From Anaeromicrobium sp. (GTDB lineage Bacteria > Bacillota > Clostridia > Peptostreptococcales > Thermotaleaceae): a stretch of DNA of 48,936 nt. Position 1 is the first letter of the stretch; every line of letters begins with the position of its first letter. Where the stretch lies: NCBI RefSeq assembly GCF_025210435.1, contig NZ_JAOART010000103.1:1-48936 (forward strand). The letters are read 5' to 3'. This document shows positions 25,347 through 33,442 of the stretch, piece after piece. Under the pieces are notes generated by a model. It made no database searches. It saw only the letters and a program-made list of their open reading frames with translations, and was not told the DNA's origin. A program made the translations under genes and the position numbers.

Positions 25347-26099
25347 TTAGGAATCTATTGAAAGAATATCAGCAATATGAAAAATAGATTTTGTAATATC
25401 TTTTCTTCGATAGTCCATTACAAAGGGCATTCCTATATTAATGGACCTTGATACAATTTTAAAATTATTAGGAATATAGAGTAAAGATTCTTTCTCTAAG
25501 ATTTTAGGAACATCCTTTGCTTTTAAAAGACTCTTCATAGTGGAACGATTAACTACAATTTTTACTTTTTCACTTAAATTCAAAGCATCAAATATGGATA
25601 AGATTGATTTTGTGTTTTTCAAGGATGTCATTTCTAAATCTGTTATAAGGAGAATCTCATCTGCTTTTTCAATGAAATGTAGATTATTTTCAGGAAGTCC
25701 TGAAGTTGTATCTATAAGTAAATAATCACAACTATTTAGTAAAAGGGTACAGATTTCATTAAGAGAATCTAGGGTAATTAAATCAGCATATTCTGGGCTA
25801 GGAGGGGAGGGTAATATCTTCACACCACTTTCATGACTAGTAAGGTAAGAGGTAAGAAGATTTTCATTTAATCCATTCATTTGTTCTACGGCATCTTTTA
25901 TTGTGAATTTAGGCATGAGATCCATGACTAAGTGAGTATTTCCAAATTGGAAACAGCTATCTAAAATGATTGTTTTGAATTTTTTTTTAGATAAAGCAAC
26001 GGAAAGATTCGCTGTTATTACAGTTTTTCCTACTCCTCCCTTAGCGCTACAAATTAGGATCATTTTTCCTTTTTTTGTGGTATTATTTTGATTTTTCAT
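25347..26099 (-). CDS. CpaE/TadZ-like MinD-family ATPase
   Basis: A 250-residue P-loop ATPase with the deviant Walker A CSAKGGVGKTVITANL and LIDTTSGLPENN as Walker B. It corresponds to the ATPase half of CpaE/TadZ, which places the Tad machine in the cell; the N-terminal receiver-like domain of Caulobacter CpaE is absent, as is usual in Firmicutes. AAGGGGG precedes its ATG. It lies 12 nt after the cpaB gene and 13 nt before tadA. Confidence 0.88.
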   Translation of the reverse strand: MKNQNNTTKKGKMILICSAKGGVGKTVITANLSVALSKKKFKTIILDSCFQFGNTHLVMDLMPKFTIKDAVEQMNGLNENLLTSYLTSHESGVKILPSPPSPEYADLITLDSLNEICTLLLNSCDYLLIDTTSGLPENNLHFIEKADEILLITDLEMTSLKNTKSILSIFDALNLSEKVKIVVNRSTMKSLLKAKDVPKILEKESLLYIPNNFKIVSRSINIGMPFVMDYRRKDITKSIFHIADILSIDS

Positions 26100-26111
26100 G
26101 ATGAACCCCCT

Positions 26112-26777
26112 TTACTGAAGTTTACTATGAAGAACAAGATGGATATTTCCTCTCTCTTGTGTATTTACTAATTTTACAGCATCACTTTGTGTTAATTCTA
26201 AGGTGACGGAACTATACTCCATATAAGGTTCGTCATTTGTTGATTGGATCATTTTTCTACCAATGGCTAACACACGTGCTCCTTCAAGTATTAGTTCTGT
26301 TCGGACAATCTTTTCATTGTTGCCTGCTTCTATTTCTTCACTAAAGACTACATCTACCATGTCTTCTGGTTCAATTAGATTTGTAACAGATTGAACCATA
26401 TTTACGCCTACTGATACGGCTCTATATCCTTTTTTTATTTTTCTAGACACAAATCGGGTTTCTTCAGCTTGGTTTTGAATATGATGCTTTAAAATAGGTT
26501 CTCCCTTTACCATATTTACTGTGGCTATTTGATTTTCCATTTCTGAAATTTTTTTTATTGTTTGTGGATGAATACTTTTCTCATGGACTTCTTTTAAGGT
26601 TACCATTGATTTTGAAATCTTTTTATTTTTAGGAATATCCTGATTTGCCACAAGAATAGTTGCCATTTTACTATTAGATAACTTTTGTCCTTTGAGCGTT
26701 TCTATGTAGTTATAGAATAAATAAGTTGTAATAAGTGCCATTACAACTGCAAGTGGTAGTATTAATTTGGATCTCAT
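26112..26777 (-). CDS. CpaB/RcpC-like Flp pilus assembly protein
   Basis: A 221-residue protein with one N-terminal membrane helix (LILPLAVVMALITTYLFYNY), a SAF domain (ATILVANQDIPKNKKISKSM with VNMVKGEPILKHHI) and the RcpC/CpaB domain (GYRAVSVGVNMVQSVTNLI then EPEDMVDVVF). In Gram-negatives CpaB works at the secretin. Here there is no secretin, as expected for a single-membrane cell, so it probably guides the pilus across the cell wall. Confidence 0.9.
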   Translation of the reverse strand: MRSKLILPLAVVMALITTYLFYNYIETLKGQKLSNSKMATILVANQDIPKNKKISKSMVTLKEVHEKSIHPQTIKKISEMENQIATVNMVKGEPILKHHIQNQAEETRFVSRKIKKGYRAVSVGVNMVQSVTNLIEPEDMVDVVFSEEIEAGNNEKIVRTELILEGARVLAIGRKMIQSTNDEPYMEYSSVTLELTQSDAVKLVNTQERGNIHLVLHSKLQ

Positions 26778-26872
26778 GTTTTCACCTACTTTACTATATA
26801 TAATTTGAACATTATAGTTTTCAATTGTGTTAAAAAATTAAATATCTAATTTTGTATATGATGTATATAAGA

Positions 26873-27256
26873 TTATTCTACACGAATTGTAGAATTTATA
26901 ATTACTTGGTAGGGAGATGGAAAGAGGGTGGCAAGGAAAGGAGTAACATATGCAACAGGATACTGTAGGGTCACTGTAACATAATCTCCTGATTGCCTTT
27001 GGGATTCATTAGGGGATATCTGTATCTGAAGAAGATCCACATCTCCTATACGTAAATTATCTTGAGCAAAAGTTGTAATTCCTAGATCAGATTCTCCAAG
27101 ACCTCCCATTCGCACTGACTCTTGAGCTATTAGATTAAGATGCATATAGGTATACATTACCCTACCAAAGTCAAAGGTGGCACATATTAAAATTAATAAA
27201 AGAGGTAAAACCAATGCAAATTCAACAAGAGACTGACCCTTTTCACTTTTTACCAT
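26873..27256 (-). CDS. TadE-like pseudopilin
   Basis: A 127-residue protein starting KSEKGQSLVEFALVLPLLLI, the TadE signature: a G-x-S-x-V-E-F cleavage context with glutamate at +5 followed by one hydrophobic helix. The rest is a small extracellular domain (SVRMGGLGE, YVTVTLQYPVAYV). It should be processed by the adjacent prepilin peptidase, whose gene overlaps it by seven bases. The 95-nt gap to cpaB shows no promoter I can support. Confidence 0.88.
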   Translation of the reverse strand: MVKSEKGQSLVEFALVLPLLLILICATFDFGRVMYTYMHLNLIAQESVRMGGLGESDLGITTFAQDNLRIGDVDLLQIQISPNESQRQSGDYVTVTLQYPVAYVTPFLATLFPSPYQVIINSTIRVE

Positions 27257-27771
27257 AGGACAAAACCCCTTTCTAAAAGTAGGTTTATAAGGGCACCTGC
27301 TGCAATGGCTGTTCCGTATGGATAGGTATTAGAAAGGTCATTAGTACTTATTAATGAATGGGGTTTTATACCATATTTTAAACTACATATATGGTAGTAG
27401 AAAGATTTAAGGGTAGTATGGAGCCTTTTTTGAAAAATAAGTAGTATGATGGCTATAAGGCCCCCTATAAGTGCCATATAAATGCTTGTATGAAATACAA
27501 AAGAAGGACCCTTTAAAGCACCGACTAATGCAAGTAGTTTTACATCTCCAGCCCCCATACCTCCTAAAAGGTAAGGAATTAAAAGGATTGAAAAGCCAAG
27601 TAAAAAACCAATAAAGGAAGAATATAAACTTTTAGGCCCAGCCAATAGGCCATGGGATAAAAATCCAATTATAAGACCTGGAAAGATTATTTTGTTATAT
27701 ATTCTTCGCTCCCTTATATCTGTGATAACACAGATGATTAAAATTATGATCATTAAAAAATCAAACCACAT
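27250..27771 (-). CDS. Prepilin peptidase (TadV/CpaA, A24 family)
   Basis: A 173-residue aspartic membrane protease that cuts Flp prepilin and pseudopilins. The two catalytic aspartates are in VITDIRERRIYN (residues 15-26) and GGMGAGDVKLLALVG (about 70-84), the G-x-G-D motif. It lacks the N-methylating domain of PilD, as TadV and CpaA do. About six helices. Its 3' end overlaps the tadE start, so the two are coupled. Confidence 0.92.
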   Translation of the reverse strand: MWFDFLMIIILIICVITDIRERRIYNKIIFPGLIIGFLSHGLLAGPKSLYSSFIGFLLGFSILLIPYLLGGMGAGDVKLLALVGALKGPSFVFHTSIYMALIGGLIAIILLIFQKRLHTTLKSFYYHICSLKYGIKPHSLISTNDLSNTYPYGTAIAAGALINLLLERGFVLW

Positions 27772-27861
27772 ACTATAACCCTTCTTTCATTATATTGAAA
27801 AAATGGCCCGACAATTTAATGTGGGGCCTTTTTATATGATAATAGATTTGTAAAAATATTA

Positions 27862-28019
27862 AGGCATATGAAAGAAATAAACTAGTCAGTTCTCTGAGGA
27901 ATTTGGATTATTTTCAAGGCATGGCGAGCGAGCATATTGAACATATGTAAGCAATTCCATAACGAAGAAAATAATTCAAATAACCAGTGAAATGACTAAT
28001 TTATTTTTTGAATATTCCT
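27862..28019. repeat. 158-bp palindromic MITE-like repeat, copy 2 (inverted)
   Basis: This is the reverse complement of the repeat at 16389-16546, with the same length and roughly nine bases in ten identical by eye. It starts AGGCATAT and ends ATATTCCT. It fills the gap between the flp gene and the prepilin peptidase gene. Its end supplies the TAG stop of flp (28018-28020 on the minus strand). Its hairpin could shield the abundant flp mRNA or attenuate read-through into the assembly genes. Confidence 0.85.
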
Positions 28020-28197
28020 AAGAACCGGCAGGAGGATCAATTGAATCTAGAGTATCTGTAAACATTGCCGTAATTCTAGGACCAAATAAAGCAATAATTG
28101 CAATAACTGCCACAGCAATGGCTCCTAATATAAGTCCGTATTCAGTCATACCTTGTCCCTTTTCCTCAGTGATTAAAGCTTTTAATTTTTTTAACAT
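28018..28197 (-). CDS. flp: Flp type IVb major pilin
   Basis: The start is the ATG at 28197 after AAGGAGTGA; GTG at 28206 is too close to that site. The 59-residue prepilin has a short positive leader (MLKKLKALITEEKG), a cleavage site before QGMTEYGLILG with the +5 glutamate, and one hydrophobic helix (AIAVAVIAIIALFG), then a short tail ending PPAGS. This is the standard Flp architecture. The palindromic repeat begins at its stop codon, so the native C-terminus could have been altered by that insertion. Confidence 0.92.
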   Translation of the reverse strand: MLKKLKALITEEKGQGMTEYGLILGAIAVAVIAIIALFGPRITAMFTDTLDSIDPPAGS

Positions 28198-28214
28198 GTA
28201 TATCACTCCTTCTT

Positions 28215-28568
28215 TTAGGTTTCATCGTTCTTTAACTCAATTGTATTTCCAAATGTAGTTTGGGTATTTTGGATTTTTCCAGCTGGAAGTTCAATGATCT
28301 CAATCGTATGAGGATGGACTTTTCCAATTTTTCCAGGCTGGACATTTTCTTCTATGCCTACAACTTTTCCAGAAGAATCAAGATGTAACACATCAATGCT
28401 GTAGCCCATGAAAAAGGTGTGAATACCTTGGCAGGGTCGAATATAAAGCCCAGAATCAGAAGGTAATTCTTTTGAAAACATGAGTCCTTTTAATCTTTTA
28501 AAGAAAGTATCCGCCATATGAACCTTCTTTGCTAAAATTTTACCATTATCTAGATTAATGAGCTTCAA
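28215..28568 (-). CDS. DUF192 protein, first gene of the Tad operon
   Basis: A 117-residue DUF192 protein. The family core is visible: ADTFFKRLKGLMFSKEL (cutting the 'R-x-x-G-L-M' motif), then GIHTFFMGYSIDVLHLD, and ELPAGKI near the end. DUF192 proteins are small beta-rich proteins of unknown function, usually secreted. Here no signal peptide is evident. It begins 15-20 bases after the riboswitch terminator and lies eight bases before flp, so it is under c-di-GMP control with the pilus. It recurs beside Tad loci in other Firmicutes, as far as I recall. Confidence 0.8.
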   Translation of the reverse strand: MKLINLDNGKILAKKVHMADTFFKRLKGLMFSKELPSDSGLYIRPCQGIHTFFMGYSIDVLHLDSSGKVVGIEENVQPGKIGKVHPHTIEIIELPAGKIQNTQTTFGNTIELKNDET

Positions 28569-28581
28569 TGAAAATTCACCT

Positions 28582-28745
28582 CCTATAAAAAAATTAACCC
28601 TGCCTCTACCGTAAGGAAAGACAGGATCATGATGACTGACTAAGAAGTGCCTATCTACCTTCGGTAACTGGCTGGCATAGTGTATGATACACCTTAGCCC
28701 CTATAGCTTTGCGTCACTGGATTTCACCAGTTTTGCCATTATCGA
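28582..28745 (-). promoter_or_regulatory. c-di-GMP-I riboswitch with terminator, leading the Tad operon
   Basis: Read on the minus strand, the aptamer runs from about 28740 to 28660. It has ATGGCAAA, the hairpin ACTGG-TGAAA-TCCAGT with its GAAA tetraloop, GACGCAAAGCTATAGGG, then CTAAGG, a P2-type arm, and GCCAGCCAGTTACCG. This is a close match to the c-di-GMP-I consensus. A terminator follows: CCTGTCTTTCC with GGTAGAGGCAGG, then a run of T on the minus strand at 28588-28582. c-di-GMP should therefore set transcription of all nine pilus-operon genes. Whether it turns them on or off is not decided by inspection. Confidence 0.92.
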
Positions 28746-28773
28746 GTTTTTGTTGCACTTGATTCTTACTAGA

Positions 28774-28802
28774 ATTATATAATTAGAGAAGATTCTGAAC
28801 AA
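28774..28802 (-). promoter_or_regulatory. Promoter of the Tad operon
   Basis: On the minus strand TTGTTC (28802-28797) and TATAAT (28779-28774) are exactly 17 bp apart. The predicted start, near 28767, is just upstream of the riboswitch aptamer. The remaining bases to the next gene at 29003 hold no feature I can support. Confidence 0.7.
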
Positions 28803-29002
28803 TAGGTCTTGAGGTTTAATTTCGACAAAATAAACATAACATCGACAAAAAATAACAAATATAGAATATTATTACATATATGTGAAAGAGTAGTACTAGG
28901 AACTATTCTCTCTTAGACTTTTAGTACATTATTTTATGAAATAAAAACACAAGAAATATTGCAGATATATACATAAATATGACATAATTAGATAGAGGAG
29001 AA

Positions 29003-31342
29003 ATGAATTTTATTTATTTTTCAAGATTAAATAATGAGTGGGGTGAAGACATACTGATGAAAGCAAAACTTTCATATATTTTATCTATACTTATCTTATT
29101 CATATGTATATTTGTAGCTACAAATGTACATGGAAAAGAATTACAATCAAATTACAATGTGAAAGAAATACGAGTTATTGCAGATGAAGATTTCCCACCA
29201 TATATTTTTAGGGACGAAAAGGGACATTTAAAGGGTATAATTGTGGACCAGTGGCATCTGTGGAGTGAGAAAACAGGAATTAAGGTAAAAATACACGGAA
29301 TGAATTGGAAAAATGCACAGAAATTTATGGAAGAAGGAAAATATGATGTTATAGATACCATGTTTAAAAATGAAGAAAGAAAAAGGAGTTATTATTTTTC
29401 AGACCCATATGCAAAAATTGAGGTACCAATATTTTTTAATAAGAATATATCAGGAATAACAGATATTAAGTCTTTGAAGGATTTAAATGTTGGTATAAAA
29501 AAGGCAGACTGTAATGTAGATTTATTAAGGGAAGAAGGGATTAAGGATTACTTAGAATTTGATACTTATGAATCCATGATAAAAGCTGCAAGAAATAATG
29601 AAATTAATGCCTTTATAATGGGAAAGCCTGCAGCCATGTATTATATGTATAATTATCATATGGAAAAGGATTTTAGATATACTAATCCCCAGTATATAGG
29701 AAAGTTTTACAGAGCTGTGAAAAAAGAGGATACCCACATTCTAAATGCTATTAATGATGGTTTTTCTCAGATAAGCAAATTAGAGTATGAGCAAATACAC
29801 AATAAATGGTTTGGAATTGAATATGAAGGTCACAAATTTATCCTTCATATAAAGATTTTTACTAGTCTAGTTTTAGTCATAGGATGTATTTTAATTATTT
29901 GGAATATTACACTAAAGAAGGCTGTTAAAGAAAAGACCCTAGAGCTTACAAATACAGTAGCCAAGCTTAAAAGAAGTGAAAATAGGATTAATGCAATTTT
30001 TAAGGCCTTGCCTGATTTATTTTTTATTATAGATAAAAATGGTATTTTTATGGATTATGAAGTAAACAATCTTAACAAATTAAAATATAGTCCAAAGGAA
30101 TTTTTAGGTAAATCCATTTCACAAATGTTTAGTGAAGAACTTGCACAAAAGCTTGCGGGGCCTTTACAAGATACTATTAAAACAGGAGATACTCAAATTG
30201 TAGAGTATCTATTGCCAAAGGAAGATGACCCATTATACTTTGAAGCCAGGATTATAAAATATGATGAGGATGTGGCACTGACCATTATTAGGGAAATAAC
30301 AGAGAAAAAACTTTCTGACATGAAAATATATAATATGAGTATAAGAGATGGAATGACAGGACTTTATAATAGAAGCTACTTTGAAAGACAAATGGAAATA
30401 AGAAATGAGAACAAGGATTTAAATCAATGTGTAATAATATGTGACTTAGATGGTCTAAAGTTTATAAACGATACCTTCGGACATGCCACTGGAGATGAAT
30501 ATTTAAAAATAGCTACAGATATAATAAAAGCATGTTTTAAAAATGGTAATAATGTAATAGCTAGGATTGGTGGAGATGAGTTTGGAATTTTAATGGAAGA
30601 TACATCAGAAAAGGAAGTCCTTAATATTAAATCTAAATTAAAGGACATGTTAAAGGAAGTTAATAAGAACAGGGGAATGCCTGTAAGTATTTCATTTGGA
30701 TATTCTATTTCACAGGAAAACAAGAATGATTTAAAGGAAATGTTTAAGGAAGCTGATGCTTTTATGTATAAGGAAAAACTTCATCATAAGCAAAGTTTAA
30801 AGAGCGATCTTTTTAATGTTATTATGAAAATGTTAGAAACAAGAGATTTTATCAGGGAAGGCCATTGTGATAGACTTGAAATACTATCAGCAAAACTTGC
30901 TAAGGCAGTAGGCATGACAGACAATAAAATCCAAGATATTTCACTTTTTTCAAAATTTCATGACATAGGTAAAATTGGTGTTTCAGATAGGGTACTTTTT
31001 AAGACAAAAGAACTTACGGAAGAAGAATTTGAAGAAATGAAGAGACATACGGAAATAGGTTATAGGATTGCCCAATCTTGTCCAGATATTGCCCATATAG
31101 CTGATTGGATATTGAAACACCATGAGTGGTGGAATGGAGAAGGATATCCCTTAGGATTAAAGGGTGATGAAATACCTATTGAATGTAGAATTCTTTCAAT
31201 TGTAGATGCCTATGATGCAATGACCAGTGATAGACCCTATAGAAAGGCTTTAAGTAAAAAAGAAGCAATGGAGGAATTAAAACTTTGTAGCAAAGTTCAA
31301 TTTGATCCTTATTTAGTAGAGGTATTTTTAGGTATACTATGA
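29003..31342 (+). CDS. Periplasmic-binding-domain sensor with PAS, GGDEF and HD-GYP domains
   Basis: Up to 779 residues. The start may be 29003 (GAGGAG but tight spacing) or the ATG at 29057, which begins a clean signal peptide (MKAKLSYILSILILFICIFV); the latter is preferred by domain logic. Domains in order: a bacterial extracellular solute-binding domain (SBP_bac_3; EIRVIADEDFPPYIFRDEKG), a membrane helix near 285-305, PAS, GGDEF and HD-GYP. The GGDEF motif is intact (ARIGGDEFGIL), with DGMTGLYNRSYF before it. The HD-GYP motifs HDIGKIGV, HHEWWNGEGYP and VDAYDAMTSDRPY are intact. It can thus make and degrade c-di-GMP in response to a small solute, probably an amino acid. It lies opposite the riboswitch-led Tad operon. 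Confidence 0.9.
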   Translation: MNFIYFSRLNNEWGEDILMKAKLSYILSILILFICIFVATNVHGKELQSNYNVKEIRVIADEDFPPYIFRDEKGHLKGIIVDQWHLWSEKTGIKVKIHGMNWKNAQKFMEEGKYDVIDTMFKNEERKRSYYFSDPYAKIEVPIFFNKNISGITDIKSLKDLNVGIKKADCNVDLLREEGIKDYLEFDTYESMIKAARNNEINAFIMGKPAAMYYMYNYHMEKDFRYTNPQYIGKFYRAVKKEDTHILNAINDGFSQISKLEYEQIHNKWFGIEYEGHKFILHIKIFTSLVLVIGCILIIWNITLKKAVKEKTLELTNTVAKLKRSENRINAIFKALPDLFFIIDKNGIFMDYEVNNLNKLKYSPKEFLGKSISQMFSEELAQKLAGPLQDTIKTGDTQIVEYLLPKEDDPLYFEARIIKYDEDVALTIIREITEKKLSDMKIYNMSIRDGMTGLYNRSYFERQMEIRNENKDLNQCVIICDLDGLKFINDTFGHATGDEYLKIATDIIKACFKNGNNVIARIGGDEFGILMEDTSEKEVLNIKSKLKDMLKEVNKNRGMPVSISFGYSISQENKNDLKEMFKEADAFMYKEKLHHKQSLKSDLFNVIMKMLETRDFIREGHCDRLEILSAKLAKAVGMTDNKIQDISLFSKFHDIGKIGVSDRVLFKTKELTEEEFEEMKRHTEIGYRIAQSCPDIAHIADWILKHHEWWNGEGYPLGLKGDEIPIECRILSIVDAYDAMTSDRPYRKALSKKEAMEELKLCSKVQFDPYLVEVFLGIL

Positions 31343-31436
31343 TATTTTCCATTTGAATAGGAAGCTTTTAGGAAGGATGTATTCGGTCTTGTTTATTATA
31401 GATATGGTATATATCCCAATAAGAAAAGATTATATT

Positions 31437-31466
31437 AAAAGAACCCATTAATGGGTTCTTTTATAG
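31437..31466 (+). terminator. Rho-independent terminator before the nickel operon
   Basis: AAAAGAACCCATT and AATGGGTTCTTTT form a near-perfect hairpin at 31437-31462 with a T-rich tail, ending the preceding c-di-GMP gene. Confidence 0.85.
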
Positions 31467-31583
31467 CGTTATTACTGCATATGGTCATATTTATCTACTA
31501 ATTTTTGTGGTGTTCTGGCATGGACACCTAATTTTTAAAAAAGGTTAAAGAAGTACTAGAATAGAATCTATAAAAATAGTTAT

Positions 31584-31625
31584 CATAAGGACTTATTTGA
31601 AATTAAATAGGCCTAAGTCTTTATG
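31584..31625 (+). promoter_or_regulatory. Inverted repeat in the leader of the nickel-transport operon
   Basis: CATAAGGACTTA (31584-31595) and TAAGTCTTTATG (31614-31625) form a 12-bp arm with one G-T pair and an 18-base loop, ending 28 bases before the cbiM start. No T-run follows, so it is not a plain terminator. It may be an operator for a nickel-responsive regulator or an RNA leader structure. The rest of 31466-31584 shows nothing further. Confidence 0.4.
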
Positions 31626-31652
31626 TCTATTGAAATAAAGGAGGAAAATCAT

Positions 31653-32636
31653 ATGCACATACCAGATAATTATCTAAGTCCGTCCACTTGTGCCGCCTTT
31701 GGAGTAACCATGTTACCCATATGGAAGTGGGCAAGTACAAAAGTAAAAAGGGAAATAACTAGACAAAAGATGCCCCTTCTTGGAATATGTACAGCCTTTG
31801 TATTTTTAATTATGATGTTTAATATACCCCTTCCAGGAGGTACTACAGGCCATGCAGTTGGAGCTACCTTGGCAGCAGTTTTACTAGGACCCTATTCTGC
31901 TGTTATATCAGTAACCATTGCCCTTGCAATTCAAGCTCTTTTCTTTGGTGATGGGGGTATTCTAGCTTTGGGAGTAAATTGCTTTAACATGGCATTTGTA
32001 ATGCCCTTTGTAGCATCTTATATATTCAGATTCATTAAGTATAATTTTCTTAGTGAAAAGGGTGAATATGTGGGTGCATTCTTAGCTGGATATATATCTT
32101 TAAATGTGGCAGCTCTTTTGACAGCTTTAGAGTTTGGAATTCAGCCCATTTTATTTACTAATAATGGAGGAATGCCCCTATATGCTCCCTATGGCCTGAA
32201 TGTGGCAATTCCTGCCATGATGATTCCCCATTTATTAGTGGCTGGAATATTAGAAGGCCTTGTAACCGCAGGGGTTTATGCTTATGTTAAAAAACTTTCT
32301 CCAGAGATAATATATGAAGGTACTAGTAATAAAATAAAACCCCTTTATGGATTAATAGTATCATTAGTTATACTTAGTCCCCTTGGTTTACTAGCCACAG
32401 GAACTGCCTGGGGAGAATGGGCTCCTGAAGAATTAAGAGAGTTCATAGGTTTTATACCAAATGGAATGGTAGATGGCTTGAATTTCAGTGCGCCAATACC
32501 AGATTATTACATGTCAGGTATTTCAGAAATTGTAGCATATATATTCTCTGGCCTATTAGGTGTAGGAGTAATCTTTATATTGATTAAAATACTAAGTAAA
32601 GTTCAATTTAAAAACAATCCAGAAAAGGTGAACTAA
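31653..32636 (+). CDS. cbiM: Energy-coupling-factor nickel transporter, CbiM/NikMN substrate subunit
   Basis: The start is the ATG at 31653, with AAGGAGGA at 31638-31645. This gives MHIPDNYLSPSTC, and Met1-His2 are metal ligands in CbiM/NikM, so the earlier in-frame ATG at 31623 cannot be the true start. The 327-residue protein has seven or more helices with VGATLAAVLLGPYSA and GGILALGVNCFNMA. The C-terminal extension (FIPNGMVDGLNFSAPIPDYY then a helix) is a fused CbiN/NikN-like domain, the NikMN arrangement of nickel transporters. Following genes encode the T and A components. Linkage to LarCEB indicates Ni2+ rather than Co2+. Confidence 0.9.
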   Translation: MHIPDNYLSPSTCAAFGVTMLPIWKWASTKVKREITRQKMPLLGICTAFVFLIMMFNIPLPGGTTGHAVGATLAAVLLGPYSAVISVTIALAIQALFFGDGGILALGVNCFNMAFVMPFVASYIFRFIKYNFLSEKGEYVGAFLAGYISLNVAALLTALEFGIQPILFTNNGGMPLYAPYGLNVAIPAMMIPHLLVAGILEGLVTAGVYAYVKKLSPEIIYEGTSNKIKPLYGLIVSLVILSPLGLLATGTAWGEWAPEELREFIGFIPNGMVDGLNFSAPIPDYYMSGISEIVAYIFSGLLGVGVIFILIKILSKVQFKNNPEKVN

Positions 32637-33430
32637 TGAATGGAAAATGGTTACTAGAAAAGGATGATTATGTGCCTAAGAAAGAAAGGGATACATATAT
32701 AGATAAAAGTATAATCTCTTTCTTAAAGATTATTTCAAGGATTAGAAGTGTTAAAAATAAAGATAAAGTTTTATACAGGATAGATCCTGTATTGAAAGTG
32801 ATATTTACCGTATTGAATATATTGTTCATATCCCTATCAAGGAATTTTATCTATTTGTTTATACTTGACATATATGTATTTATGAGTATTTTATTTATGG
32901 ACTGGGAAGATAGAAAAAAAATACTGTCAATGAGCTTTATATTTCCAATTATGACCCTAATAATGTTGATTCCATCCATGATAAAGGGGAATATACATAA
33001 TAGCCTATTACTTTTACAAAGAATCCTATTAAGTGTATTATTTGCAAATATATTATCCTATAGTACTAAGTGGACACATATTAGTAGAACCTTAAAGTTA
33101 TTATTTGTTCCTGACATATTCATATGGATTATGGACATAAGCTTAAAATATAGTATTTTACTAGGGGAATATGCCACAGGCCTATTATATGGGTTAAAGC
33201 TTAGATCCATTGGAAAGAATGAGGATAAACAGGAAGCAATATGGAGAATTATGGGGAATTTATTTTTAAAATCCTATAGGATGAGTGAAGAGTTATCATG
33301 TGCCATGGAGTGTAGAGGATTTGTTGGAGAGTATAAAGTGTCTATTGAATTCAAATTAAGAAGGATAGATTATATATATGGAATTATTAATATAATTGTA
33401 ATTGTTTTATTTGTAATACTAAATTATTAA
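32636..33430 (+). CDS. cbiQ: ECF transporter T component CbiQ/NikQ
   Basis: A 264-residue membrane protein with about five helices. The signature 'A-M-x-x-R-G' appears as CAMECRGFVG near residue 222, the coupling helix that touches the ATPase. The start overlaps the cbiM stop (TAATG), so translation is coupled. The N-terminal 40 residues are longer and more charged than in many relatives. It connects the substrate subunit to the ATPase encoded 12 nt downstream. Confidence 0.87.
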   Translation: MNGKWLLEKDDYVPKKERDTYIDKSIISFLKIISRIRSVKNKDKVLYRIDPVLKVIFTVLNILFISLSRNFIYLFILDIYVFMSILFMDWEDRKKILSMSFIFPIMTLIMLIPSMIKGNIHNSLLLLQRILLSVLFANILSYSTKWTHISRTLKLLFVPDIFIWIMDISLKYSILLGEYATGLLYGLKLRSIGKNEDKQEAIWRIMGNLFLKSYRMSEELSCAMECRGFVGEYKVSIEFKLRRIDYIYGIINIIVIVLFVILNY

Positions 33431-33442
33431 GGAGTAGCCCAA

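Noticed and set aside
22071-28568. Type II secretion, competence or type IVa pilus operon
   Set aside because: The short Flp pilin, TadE, CpaB, CpaE and split TadB/TadC are specific to Tad loci; there is no PilQ, PilM-N-O or ComG set.
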